NCBI GenBank assembly: GCA_013407085.1
Contig: JACCGJ010024126.1
Location: forward strand, 1 to 64,000
Direction of reading: 5' to 3'
DNA length: 64,000 nucleotides
From: Atriophallophorus winterbourni
Lineage: Eukaryota; Platyhelminthes; Trematoda; Plagiorchiida; Microphallidae
The translations under genes and the position numbers were made by a program. The notes beneath the pieces were generated by a model. It had not been told where the DNA came from and did not search any database. It was given only the letters and a program-made list of their open reading frames with translations. Shown one piece after another: positions 1 to 11,173 of the stretch (the stretch's first letter is position 1; every line of letters begins with the position of its first letter).

Positions 1-1490
1 GATGAAGAGAACAGGCTCACCGGTATAGACAATATACACACAAACATTTTGTACAATCTATTTTCCGAGTTGGCAATACCGACATCTGACGTATTCACGA
101 TGATGTTTGAGCACAGCTTAAACCAGAAACTTGGAAAACTGCCCTGATTAGTCCCATCTACAAGGGTGGGAAAAGAAATGATCCATTAAACTATCGCCCG
201 ATAGCGTTATCACTAGTGCTATCAAAATTAATGGAGGCCATCATAGCTAATGCCTTACGGAATCACTTTGAGATTAATAATTTATTCTCCGAGCCACAGC
301 ATGGATTCAGGAAAAAACGATCTTGCCTCACAAACTTGCTGTTAGTAAAAGAATCTTGGTCTGAACTATTTGATGCTGGCAACTTCGTGGGCGTAATTTA
401 TATCGATTTCTCAAAAGCCTCCGATCGTGTGAATCACGAAATACTTTCTTCGAAACTACTCGCCTACGGAGTATAGGGTAAACCCCATGCATGGATTAAA
501 GAATGGTTGATATCTCGTGAGATGTACCTGAGATTCAAAAACGAACTATCCGAGTCGATTAAAGTTTTCCGTGGTGTCCCACAAGGATCAGTCTTCGGAA
601 CGCTTTTGTTTTTAATATATACAAACGACTTGCCTACTCTATTGCAGTCGTCGGTGCTTATTTTCTCTGATGACGCAAAGCTTTGGCGCAAGATATACTC
701 GACAGACGACACGCAGAACCTGCAACGGGATCTCGATATGATTCACACTTGGTCCCCAGACAACCAAATGCCCCTGAATGCTTAGAAATGCAGCCTATTG
801 TCTCTCAACAGCAAGTCGAGCAAAGAATATTATCTTGGTCGCACAGTTATTAAACCCGCCTCCTCCGAAAAGATATAGGTGTGATTATCCAATCAGACTT
901 AGGAAACTCATGGCAATGTCTACTGGCTGCCTGCAAAGCTGAAAATAACTTGGGTCTCCTCAGAAGAGTCCTAGGTTCGTTTGACCCCATCATTATTTGC
1001 AAATTGATTTCAACATACATCCGTCCTCATGTAAAACATGCTATACCGGCATGGGATTCTTGGTTGAAAAAAGATATTTCGCTATTAGAAAATCTACAGC
1101 GCAGAGTGACACAACTCGTCCTGGGACTATCTAATTATCCATACGAAATGAGACTTGAATTATTGAATTTGCATTCAGCTCAATACAGACGGAAAAGAAG
1201 AGCACTAATATTCATTTGGACAGTGCATAATCAAACAAATCATCTTTGCAGTCGTTTGTTTCATATTTCCCATAACACACGTCTGCGAGGTCACCAATCG
1301 AAAATTTACCAACAGCAAAGCAGGTTGAACTGCCGCAAAGATGCATTTTTCGTTCGCAATGTGCAATTATGGAACAGTTTATCTACTCATGTGGTACAAT
1401 CTGGAACCGTTGAAGTTTTCAAGAAATCACTAGATATCCACATGGGCAAGTATTTTTTTCACGTTTGACAATAATCTAACAATTTTTTTA
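1..1490 (+). pseudogene. Broken CR1/Jockey-like LINE reverse transcriptase (5'-truncated by window edge)
   Basis: The plus strand encodes a non-LTR reverse transcriptase in pieces. Visible motifs in order are a YRPIAL palm/finger motif near 190, QHGFRKKRS near 297, a DFSKASDRVNHE block near 405, GVPQGSVFG near 573 and FSDDAKLW near 661 (family form FADD). A LINE C-terminal part follows at 881-1468, with YIRP, an AWDSWLKKDISLLE-type segment and QRR, and ends at the stop after 1465. The frame is broken by stop codons near 474 and 783 and by shifts near 200 and 860, so no active enzyme can be made. The endonuclease part lies outside the window. Clade assignment rests on motif style only. Confidence 0.85.
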
Positions 1491-1591
1491 CCAACCGACC
1501 CGTTGTACATTTTTATGGGTCTTGTAAAGCATAGCTTTTTACCTGCATATAATCTATGAATAAATCGGAACATTCTTCCTTGTAAATTGAA

Positions 1592-2457
1592 AATGGCAAA
1601 AGCCGAGTTTGAGCATATGCTAGAGCAAGGAATCATTAACCATTCCTCCAGTTCCCGGTCGTCAACACTACATATGCTTCCCAAGAAGACATCAGATTAT
1701 TAAAGGTCATTTGGTAAATACATTGCTGATAACAACCGAACAGTGCCAGGCAGCTACCATGTTCCACATATCTATGATATCTCTTTACATCTTACCGCTA
1801 AGACTATTCTTACCAAGATTGATTTTGTCCTTGCTTACGACAACAGCCTGCTAGCCGAGTAAGAAATTCGTCAGTCACGACTTCATTCTACTCATACGAA
1901 TTTACTCGAGTGGGTTTTCGTCTGAGAAATGCTGCACCGATTTCCAGGGTTTCATTCACGAAGTCCTGTGACGCTTTCCCATGACCCACGCATACAACGA
2001 CGACGTCTTATTTGCCAGCAACTCTCCAGAAAAGCACACAAAACTTATACATTTTATGTTGGAGCGTACGGTAAATTACGGGATAAAGATGCATTTTTAG
2101 TATAGACACTGAATTTGTCAGTCATCACTATACTGAATCTGATATAACACTACTTTCTAAGAATTACCAAGCGATTTCCAACAATTTTGTTCCAACAACG
2201 GTGAATTAGTTGCACCGGTTTATCGTTATGATCAATTTTTATCGCCGGTTCATTCCAAAATGTGATAAAATCATTGACCTCTGAATGGTTTGCTCAAGTC
2301 TAAAATAAAATCGCCACAGCTTTCGCCAGAGGCACTCAATGATTTTACCGGGTTCAAAAAGCTCTTTGTAGTGAAACCGAGCTGGTTTTCATTGATCCCT
2401 ACCCTTCCTCTAATATTGAGCACCTATGACTCGAATTAGGCTGGGGTAGCTGTTTTG
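1592..2457 (+). pseudogene. Ty3/gypsy pol, reverse transcriptase part (left piece of a split element)
   Basis: The translation shows the Ty3/gypsy RT signatures KAEFEHMLEQGII (1592 onward), a PKKTS block, NNRTVPGSYHVPHI, KTILTKIDFVLAY, then HAYNDDVLFASNSPEKHTK near 1988. That last motif is the YIDD catalytic box with Ile replaced by Asn. A connector follows, and the sequence enters the RNase H domain (WGSCFA region near 2440). In-frame stops occur, for example near 1700, so this is a dead copy. Gag, protease and the 5' LTR were not found. The element is interrupted at 2468 by the RTE-like LINE and continues at 8895. Confidence 0.8.
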
Positions 2458-2468
2458 CAATAATACCA
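2458..2468. repeat. Target-site duplication, left copy (CAATAATACCA)
   Basis: The 11-mer CAATAATACCA is repeated exactly at 8884-8894. The two copies bracket the RTE-like LINE and lie in the gypsy RNase H coding region. Taking out the insert and one copy makes the gypsy reading continue across the junction without a frame change. Confidence 0.88.
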
Positions 2469-2482
2469 CCACCATCATCATC

Positions 2483-2770
2483 AAAGACAGCATTACACCG
2501 GTAGCGGGTACCGAATGCTTAACTGCCACACAACCATGAAAAAGTAAAATCCTAAAAGATGAGAAAGGGTGAGACTTAAATTGCTACGGGTTCTATAAAA
2601 GACTAAACACAAACAAACGGGGTAAATGTGCCTACACCTCGAATGGAACATGTATTCAAACAAGTTTCGTGAACGAGTAGAGCGACATCAGCATGGCAGC
2701 TTCCTTGCGGCTTTCACTGCCATGCATCATAACAAGCTTTTCTCGTCAATCTGCTTGACAACATACAAGG
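2483..2770 (-). other. 3' UTR of the RTE-like LINE
   Basis: This non-coding stretch follows the end of the LINE reading frame. The same sequence recurs at 17045-17076 and 17304-17520 without a coding region, which marks the latter as a 5'-truncated copy of this element. Confidence 0.7.
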
Positions 2771-4126
2771 TTAAGCAAACACTCCAAGAAGATGCTTAGT
2801 GCACGACCGCCATTGAACACGGTTTTTGGACATATTTTGTAGCGTTACTAGCCATTGCGATATCTGATCGCGGGGACACCAGTCTGGAAGAGGCGCTGCG
2901 CCGACTTTGGATAGGTTACTAGTGAGGGTTTTTAACTGCTTATGCCATGTGACGGTTTGACCATCCCGAGATTTACGCCAATCTGGATGTGGTGTCGCAA
3001 AAAGAATCTGTTTCGGAAGTCGGTGGTCCGGCATCCGTAAAACGTGACCCAACCAGCGTAACCTATGCAGGTTGATTTGTTTCTCTATGTCAACATTACT
3101 ACCGAACTACTTATTTCGGAGAGCATCGGTGCGTATGTGATTGTAACAGCTAAATCCTAGAATGTTGCGGAGACATCGGTTGTCAAATACTTGGAGACGC
3201 TGGATGTGTTCTTTCCGTAGGGTCCCGGTTTCGCACCCATAAAATAACACAGCCCGAACTGTCGCTTTACAGACTCTACCCTTGAGTAACATAGACAGTC
3301 CTTTCTGACGCCAGAGGTGACCTAGGTTGCGGAATGCTACGGTCGTTTTATAAATGCGTGCCGAGACCTCGTCATCTAACGATGCAGAATTGTTGATACA
3401 ACTACCGAGATACGTAAAACGATCTACAATTTCAAGAGCCTGGTTGTCAAGTAATAAAGTGCTGTTTGATAAGTCGATGTCCTGCAGCAGAACACTGCAC
3501 TTAGAGGGTGCAAAACTCATTCCAAATGCGATCACAATCCTAGATAGCTTGTTCAGTGTTGCCTGTGCATCTTTGTACGAATCGAAGAGCAGAACTATAT
3601 CATCAGCATAGTCCAAGTCGAGAAGCTCGACGCCTGGCATTATGTGAAACCCGGATGCTGGAGCACCGTCGCTGCATATTTCCAAGATAGCATCAATTAC
3701 GAAATTGAACAAGAACATAGAAATCGGACATCCTTGTCGGACGCCACTAGTAGTGTGGAATTTGTGAGAAAGTTCGTTGTAGACCTTAACGCATCCGGAT
3801 GTATGTGCATAAAGTGCACGTAGTATGTAGACGTACTTTTGTGGGACGCTTTTGCACAGCAAGGTGTTAAACAAAACATTTCGATCGACCGAATCAAATG
3901 CTCCTTTGAAGTCTTAAAAGATGGCTATTTTCGGCTGTCGATAGGTGTGCCGCAGTTCTAAGATCCGTCGAAGCGTAAAAATATGGTCGACACAGACTCT
4001 GCCAGGTCGGAAGCCAGCTTGCTGCTCTCGGATATGTGATTCCCTATGCGATGTTAATCTTCGAAGGCATATGGACGCTAATAATTTCGTAATGATGAGA
4101 GTGAGACTTATTTCACGGTAATTCAA
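2771..4126 (-). pseudogene. RTE-like LINE: reverse transcriptase palm and C-terminal part
   Basis: Reading from 4126 downward, NYREISLTLIITKLLAS is the RT entry motif. It is followed by QQAGFRPGR, FKGAFDSVDR, SGVRQGCPIS, the catalytic LDYADDIVLL near 3600, then FTYLGS and LFYGCET. After a single stop (TAG near 3107) the C-terminal block continues with LHRLRW and GHVLRMPDHRLPKQ to the end at 2771. Another stop sits just before FKGAFDSVDR near 3915. With only a few stops and no large deletion in this part, the copy looks fairly young. The missing N-terminal part lies at 7086-8620, beyond the CR1-like insertion. Confidence 0.85.
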
Positions 4127-4250
4127 AGTAATTCAAAGTTTTATTGGTCCAAAAAGTAAATACTTTACTTTATTCCACGGTAATTTAAAGTAATTCAAAG
4201 TAATTCAGAGTTTTATTGGTCCGAAAAGTAAATACTTCACAGTAACCACA
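4111..4250 (-). repeat. Duplicated tail of the CR1-like LINE with GAATTACTTT tandem units
   Basis: On the minus strand the decamer GAATTACTTT is repeated, and a segment of about 65 bp containing AGTATTTACTTT, CCAATAAAACT and the decamers occurs twice in tandem. Short tandem 3' tails are typical of CR1-like LINEs. Immediately after it the RTE-like frame resumes, so this marks the 3' boundary of the inner insertion. Confidence 0.75.
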
Positions 4251-7085
4251 GATTAAAAATATAGGGAATTCATAAAAACAACACAAAGTTTTATACACAT
4301 GGAAAGTCAGCACGTGTATTCAGGTGCAAAGTTGGGTTCGGTCAACATATACTTGTCAAGTTCAGCCTTGAACATGTTCAGGCTTGTGGGGGCGGGGAGT
4401 TCCATAGAAAACAGACTCTGACAGCAAAGAAAAACCTTCGACTATTTGATCTGGAGTGTGGAATAATTAACTTGTATCCATGCGATCTGCTACCACGTGC
4501 TTCTTGCCGATGAAGGTGTTCAAGTGGGTGATCCACTGTATGCAGAATGTTGAAAAGCAGGAGCAAGTCACCCCTGAGACGACGGTGCGAAAAGTCGAAG
4601 AGGGTTGGTGTTGCAATCCGCTCATCGTACGGCCTGTTGTATAGCCCGGTCACCAGTTTCGTAGCGCGGCGTTATGCCCGTTGCAGCAAGGTCATGTCCT
4701 TTTGTAACCATGGGGACCATGCTTGAACAGCATACTCCATTGTTGGTCTGATATAGGTGTTAATTATACGTGGGAGTATCTGCTTTGAGAAACGACCAAA
4801 GATCCTTCTGAGCAATGCTAAGATTTGGCAGGACTTTTTGTATACAACAGAACAGTGCCGTGAAGACTTCAGGTTACTGCTAATCCACACGCCCAGGTCT
4901 TTCTCTTCAGTAACCCATGAAAGTTGCTGAGATCCCAGAGAGTATGTGAATTCGAATGATTTACCGACGTTCAACATTTTACATTTTTAGATGTTGAATG
5001 GTAAGCAGTTCCGCAAGGACCAATTATGAAGTGCTTCGAGATCTTTTTGGAGAATTTGGCAATCTTCTATGGTGCGTATGCTAGTCCAGACTTTGATGTC
5101 ATCCGCAAATAAAATGATTTTTGCTGCGTACGATTTCGGGTATATCATTCGCGTACACGAGGAAGAGTATTGGCCCCAAGACTGAGCCTTGAGGTACGCC
5201 ACTTGTAACTTTTACTGGGCTGGATAGTGCCCCATCAACTCTAACCCTTATAACTCTACCAGTCAAGTAATCCTTTATCCAGGCCAATAGTCTGCCGCAC
5301 ACCCCGAGCTGCTCCAATTTTTGTAGCAGTATGCTGTGGTTAACACGATCAAAAGCTTTAGACATGTCCAAGAACAAAGCATGGATAGGGCATCCATCGT
5401 CCACGGCTCGAGTTCATTTATCAAGAGTTATGAGAACATTGGTGAGACTTGAGTGTTTTGTCCTAAATCCGTGCTGTGCGATGGAAAGAAGCTTATTTTG
5501 TTCCAAGTGTTTGATAAGTTCGTCGGCCAAAAGTCGATCGAGAACTTTAGAGACCACTAGCAACAACGTGACCGGTCTGTAGTTAGACGCATCAGATCGG
5601 TTCCCTCATTTGTATATCGGAGTGATTAGTCCCCATTTCCAGTCATTAGCCACCGTGCTACCACTCAAGGACAGGTTGAAAAGGTCAGAGAGTGGTGAGA
5701 ATAGAGCATGGGCGCATTGCTTTAGGATGAATGGTGTTATTTCATCAGCACCCGGGGATTTTTTTGTATTTAACCCGCGTAGCTTTACCAGGACACTCTA
5801 GGGTTTCACACCGATTTTGTGTATTGTATTCTGCGATCTGGATGCAGGTATATCGTAGGATACGCGCTCGTTAGGGTAGAACACTTTAGAGTAAAATTGA
5901 GCGAGTTCGTTAGCGGCTTCGAGAGCTATGGATATAGTTCCAGTCCTAGTAAGTAAAGCGGAAACACCTGGCTTTACCCTGGCCTTCCTGTTCACGATCT
6001 GGAAGAGGAGCTTCGGATTTCGTTCAATTTTATCCATCAGATTCATTTGATACTTTTCTTTATCCTCCTGGACAAGTTTAGTTAATTGTTTCTCAACAAA
6101 CGGTAAGATTCCCAAGATTCAGGTGTTGAATGCAGTACGTGGATTCTCCACGCACAGTTTCTTACCTTTATCCATTTCCGTGTTTGATTCCGGATCACGA
6201 AATTGAATTATTTTTTTGAGTTGTTTTGAAACATATTTTGAGTGGAGTTCTATTTTTTGGTTGATTTTCTGAAGTATCGATGACCAGCATTGTTGGACAT
6301 CAGTGCTAATCGGTGCCCAGTCGGTGACTTCTTGAAGAGACATTGATAATGCAACCGTATAGATTTTTCTTATCAACTTCTGAGCATCACTTGCTCTTTT
6401 CGCTCCAGATATATAGTCGAGAACAATGACTACATGATCACTCTTTCTGAGGGGTGCTTCATAGCGGATATCCTCGATGACATTTTCCTCGCTCGTCAGA
6501 ACAAGATCGAGAATGGACGGTGTGTTTGTGCCTCTGAAGCGAGTGGTGCTTGAGATGTGGTTGAATAAAGGAAGTTCGTTGAACATTTTGTAGAATAGAT
6601 GATCAAGAGAGTTCACCGGTGGAATCTCGCTTTTTAGTAAATTCGGGAGATTAAAGTCACCCATGATCAGGACGTTGTTTTGATATCTGGAAACAACCAG
6701 CTGAGTTTTCTCAATTAAACTAGCATTGTATGCTTCGTCTGCTGACGGTGGTCGGTAAATCACACCAAAAACACAGTTTTCACCTGTTGCTAATTCAAGT
6801 GAACACCAAAGTGTATCTTCCAGTATCAAATCATTATCCGTGATTTCTCTGAACGTGAGGTGTTGATCATAGTAAATAGCAACACCTCCTCCTCCAAGAT
6901 CCATTCGAGTACGATGAAAAAGAAACATGTTTGGAATGGAAATTTCCTCCTCAACTAATTGCTGATTGAACCAAGTTTCCGTTACGGCTATCAGGAGTGG
7001 TGAATATTTTTGACAAAGCTCGATTAGTTCGGGTAACTTATTTATCAAGCATTGTGCGTTGGTGATTAGAGCATGAGCTTTTTTA
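4145..7085 (-). mobile_element. CR1-like LINE (endonuclease-RT ORF2 region) inserted inside the RTE-like LINE
   Basis: Reading downward from about 7080, an endonuclease/exonuclease/phosphatase domain carries TETWF, GGGVAIYY, the catalytic IMGDFNLP near 6660, LDLVLT and the terminal SDHVVIVL. A linker with RVKPGVSALL (about 5960) leads to RT: NYRPVT, QHGFRTK, LDMSKAFDRVNHSIL near 5340, SGVPQGSVLG near 5190 and ILFADDIKVW near 5110. The C-terminal part has TYIRPTMEYAVQAWSP near 4735 and ends near 4330. A few stops and a frameshift at the FADD box inactivate it. Its start at the RTE motif PIFKK (7086) and its end next to NYREIS (4126) define the nesting. ORF1 is absent, so it is 5'-truncated. 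Confidence 0.85.
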
Positions 7086-8620
7086 AATATAGGTATGACA
7101 ACCGATTCGCCCCAACTCGGAGGGACGGATTCTGACAACCACACTCCACGAAGGAGATCGCCTAATGTGCTGATTAAGACTTGGCCACCTTCTTTGAACA
7201 AAACAGGCGGTATGTCATCGGGGCCAGCGGCTTTGAATCGTTTCATGGATTCGATACATGCTTTAATTTCTGAATCATTAGCGGGATCTACGCGAACAGG
7301 CCAAGGATCACACTGCTTCCAGTGAAGGAATGATTCTGTTGCAGGTGACCAGCTGAACTGTTCTTCAAAATGTTCGGCCCAGCGTGAGAGGCGGCGATTC
7401 TTATTAGTGATAAGAGCACCGTCAGCGATAGTCTCACTCACTCCTTTTTTCGTAGGCCCGGTCGATCGAATAAGTTGGAAGAGTTTTCACACGTTACCCG
7501 CATTATTTGCGGGTAATGCCACCGCTTTTCTCTGCCTAGTCTTAAGCTCCGTTTAAGTTCATTCCTCAAGCGTCTACGCTCTTCATTGTGCCCAGGACCG
7601 TGTGGTAATCGGCATCGCTGGTGAAGAATTTCTATAGAGCGTTGTGAAATCCAGTGGGACTTTTGGGTTGATTGTGTAGTCTCACAGGCTGTTATTGCGG
7701 CGGCTCGCATAATCCCAGCTATTTTGTTCCACCTTTCATCGGCAGTTGCACCCTGAGCAACTGGGAGTGAGTTACTCAAGGTGGTCCTATAAATGTCTTG
7801 AACTGCAGGCTGAGAGAATTTTTCGACCGCAATGCGTTTCCTATTCGTCGGGTTCGTACCGGAGAACTTTAACGAAAACATACATCGCACAAGAGCATGA
7901 TCGGAATCTACGCAGGTATTCCAAAAGGAGCGGCAGTCCTCAATACAACCTCTCCAGCGAGCCCTTATGACGATATGGTCGATTTGGGCCGAAGGTTAGC
8001 CTCCATCCGGCGAGCGCCATGCGGTACATCGGAATTGGTGTTAGTCAAAGCGTATGTTGCTACAATAAACAAGCATCTCTGATTAGAAGATTTTGAGTTT
8101 GGTCTAATATTAGTGGCTAGTCTAACTGCGCACATCCTGCTATTGCAAGGAATCCAATCGATTAGACAGGATTCGGCACGCGAATTTAGCACGATACCAA
8201 CACCCGCCTGTCCTAAAATGGCAGCTACAGAATCACCAGAGTAGCGCAGAAAGTAACGAGTTGAAAGGTTTGGGGCAGTAAGTTCAGTAATTATAGATGG
8301 ATCATATAAGATAAACAGCAAATATCAACAGATAGACTATCTAAGGTAAGAGCCAATGCAGCTTGCTGGCCTATTTGTCTGATAGTTCTGACATTCATGG
8401 CTCCGATGTGAGCAGAGGTCCGTGGTTTAAGAAAGTGATCTGTAAATTCTCGAACAGCACGGTCTTTTCTAAAGCAGTTTGAAGAGTAGGGCCAGCAGTA
8501 GCTTGTTTTAGCTTACCCTCCCTGCTGTATGCAGCAGGTGAGGCGACCCTGTTTATCGTGCGCGACGGCCGATGCACTATGGAGTTGAGTTTAGTATTAA
8601 TAGTCATGGTCATGGTTGTA
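7086..8620 (-). pseudogene. RTE-like LINE: endonuclease and N-terminal reverse transcriptase part
   Basis: Reading downward from 8620, a degenerate endonuclease domain includes RYSGDSVAAILGQAGVG-type and CLFIVATYA-type segments. QIDHIVIRARWRGCIEDCRS appears in one frame near 7970, and DSDHALVRC near 7885. RT begins with KRFKAAGPDDIPPVLFKEG near 7220 and breaks off at VVIPIFKK (7090). Several frames must be combined and stops are present. The continuation is at 4126. Confidence 0.8.
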
Positions 8621-8883
8621 TGCGGGCTGAGATACTGCCAGGTCGCCCATGCCTAGACAGGAGAACAATTAGGGTTTTCGACCAAAGCCTTTGGCTAAAA
8701 TGCCTGACACACAAGGCAGCGGGTTAGGTTGAGACCGTGTTCGTCTGACCTCTATCCATTGACCTTCCTGGTATGAGTGACTCTGAAGGTGCTCGAAGAG
8801 CACCACCCAGCATAGCTCAATGGGTCATAGAGGTACGCAAACCATCGCACCACGTTAAGGTCCAGTCTCAGCGCGATGGAATA
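8621..8883 (-). other. 5' leader of the RTE-like LINE
   Basis: This untranslated leader precedes the endonuclease frame. Its part at about 8626-8662 (minus-strand TGTCTAGGCATGGGCGACCT and the following CAGTATCTCAGCCC) is also the core of the dispersed SINE-like family A found throughout the introns of the neighbouring gene. Confidence 0.65.
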
Positions 8884-8894
8884 CAATAATACCA
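8884..8894. repeat. Target-site duplication, right copy (CAATAATACCA)
   Basis: Exact partner of 2458-2468. It ends the RTE-like insertion and is followed by resumed gypsy RNase H coding sequence. Confidence 0.88.
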
Positions 8895-9569
8895 AATGAA
8901 CACAGTCCGTCTAATGGCATTTTTGTCGCAGAACCTCAATTTGACGCAAACGCGCTATTGCACATTTAGCGGTGAATTACTTGCGATATATTTAGCCATA
9001 GGGCATTTCCGTCACCTCTTGTAGATTCGTGACTTTATCATTTTAACGGATCACAAATTCTAAGCTCGATCGTCATTCGCCGCGCAAGATTCGACACTGG
9101 GATTACATTTCTCAATTCTCTACTTACATTCATTAAGTCAAAAGGAGAAGCGAACTTGGTTACCGATGCTTTGTCAAGACCTGATATTTCTTTTTTGTCT
9201 ACAGGCACACGAGTTCATCTCTCCCTCTTGGCCAAATATCAAAGTGAGTTTGATACAACCAAATTCGCTAAATTTCGATCCATGAATGTGCAGCAAATCA
9301 AGTCGCCCAACGCCGACAGCTTGGTAGTTCACAATGGATATCTTTTTAAAGAAATGATATCTACCTACTTTTCATTTGTCAGTAGTCAAAATCCAAAATA
9401 TTTCCCGAAGCAACCTCATTGTTCATTACATTTGACAAGTCGCTTCTGGATCCTGATCTTACTGTCCCTACCTGATGAGTGTGTGACGGAAAAGAATACA
9501 AATGAATATTTAGTGATATGTTTCGTTGTATCCAATAAATTGATTTGGATAGTGTCAAACATTTTTTAA
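8895..9569 (+). pseudogene. Ty3/gypsy pol, RNase H and connector (right piece of the split element)
   Basis: The translation gives MAFLSQNLN, TQTRYCTFSGELLAIYLA, GHFRH, ILTDHK and VTDALSRPDISF, which are the consecutive RNase H landmarks of Ty3/gypsy pol. A post-RNase H connector follows to a stop at 9567-9569. Stops near 9020 and 9062 and a frame change show decay. No integrase follows, so the element is 3'-truncated here. Confidence 0.8.
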
Positions 9570-10430
9570 TGATTTGAACTAACGATATCATTGGAATTTT
9601 TAAGCAAGCATTTGGAAACCGGTTGATGGTATTCGCCCTGAAATTTTCACCTGGTCTTCGTCTTCGAAATTCCATCACAACCGTATTAACGCTCTCTGCC
9701 GTATCACATGGTTTATAGGCGTGAACTAAAACTCGGGGAGCCGGATCGTGGCACTTTCTAATTCAAACTTTCACACCTGCATTGGAGGTCATTTGGTCAA
9801 TTCTTTAATGCGAAGACAAATAATTTAATATTGAATATTATACAATGGGTCGATATCAACTGAACACCACACGCTATAATGTTTTCAAAATGTGCCGTTG
9901 AATACTGTTCTAGGTAACAATTCAGGTAAGTTTTGTTCGAACATAATTAAAATGACATAATTGTAGAGTTGATGCTCATAATTATAATGAATGTTTCACA
10001 AGTTATATTCGAGGGATGAAAAAGGAAATGAACGTCGATAGATTGTACGAATAACGAACAAGATTAGACATATCATCTTTGGTACCTATGAAATGCTACG
10101 ATTACTTAATCGTTTTCCGGATTTTATTCTCATTGATTGTTGAATTTGGTAACCATTTCGTCTTGAATTTCGATTACCAGCGTGGAGTAGAGCGAACAAG
10201 AGAGAAAACATAGCGCATAAGAGAGTTATGCCTATCTAAACCATCAAATGTCCTAAAATTTATCAACGACTAGCAAAATGAAGACAATGGAGTATAGGAG
10301 CAATTTTCCCACATTTTGATGAAGCTCAACCGTGAAATCAGCCAACTGTGAATTCTAACCCCAACGGTGTGGAAAAGAATTCAGATTCAAAATTTACAGT
10401 GGCTTTTGAAAATCGAAATATGACTCAGAG
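9570..10430. other. Stretch with no recognised gene
   Basis: No recognisable coding sequence or repeat boundary was found. A short segment near 9447-9485 resembles the dispersed family C (CTGTCCCTACCTGATGA). The rest is unassigned AT-rich sequence, perhaps decayed LINE. Confidence 0.5.
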
Positions 10431-10439
10431 AAACCATTG

Positions 10440-10660
10440 CAAGTTATTCACCGAAACAACGTTTGAGACCTTTGGGCATAATACAATACCGAGTTCACAT
10501 ACTGTCTAAAATGGAGCGGAATCCTCTATCAGATAGTGAACAAGCTGTGTTCAATGAAACCAGGAGTTGCAGTCTTATGGGCGCACACTGGATTGACAAC
10601 CAATGCACCTGAAACCGCGGATGTTCTCGTCAACCTTTATTCTACAGTGCTTTGTAGCGG
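10440..10660 (+). pseudogene. LINE fragment, linker between endonuclease and RT
   Basis: The translation contains MKPGVAVLWAHTG and ETADVLVNLYSTVL. These resemble the CR1-like linker (VKPGVSALLTRTG, then ELAQFYSKVF) seen on the other strand near 5960-5875. The similarity stops abruptly near 10660. This is a short, dead piece. Confidence 0.5.
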
Positions 10661-11173
10661 AGTTAGGCTTACAAAATTGTGTGGATGAGAATAATAATAT
10701 TAACAATATAATATGAAAGAATTAAATAGAAAATGCAAAATAACCCACTGAAGGCCAATGTGAGTTGGTCAAAAAGATTTTGATAGAAAGGACATTTACA
10801 GTTCTCCACGATGTCGAAGAATTCGAGGCCGAATAATAATCCACAAATAAGATAGATTAAATCCGTTGAAATCAAGGTTCAGAACGAAAAGAAGTTCCGG
10901 TGGTGAATAAAGTTATTTGCTCGCTAAAATGGATTTGTTTCGGTGAACGTTAATGACTCTCACTGTTCATCCATTCACAGCACAGTCCAGACAGTTACGA
11001 ACAAGTTCCCACACAGCTCAGTCATAGTGAGAGAGAACGAAACTTGCTGGTTGTATTCAAAGGTAAATATTCTGCAAGGTCACAAGTTTTAAACAATTGC
11101 ACATACCAAACACAAATAGAGTGAACACAACAAAATTCCATTCCCAGAGCGTACCTTAAGCTCGACAGATCAC
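10661..11173. other. Stretch with no recognised gene
   Basis: AT-rich sequence with no supported coding region. It may hold the terminal part of the minus-strand gypsy element that begins at 11174, but no LTR pair was found. Confidence 0.4.

Larger units (their letters stand above)
2469..8883 (-). mobile_element. RTE-like LINE, near full length, inserted in gypsy and itself interrupted by a CR1-like LINE
   Basis: On the minus strand this unit starts at 8883 with a GC-richer leader, has an endonuclease and the start of RT at about 8620-7086, is interrupted by a CR1-like LINE at about 7085-4145, resumes RT at 4126 and runs to about 2771. The 3' UTR ends in a short trinucleotide-type tail (minus-strand GATGATGATGGTGG, 2469-2482). 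Without the inner insertion it is about 3.5 kb, a normal length for RTE-clade elements. The flanking 11-bp duplications prove insertion. The classification as RTE-like is by motif resemblance. Confidence 0.83.
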
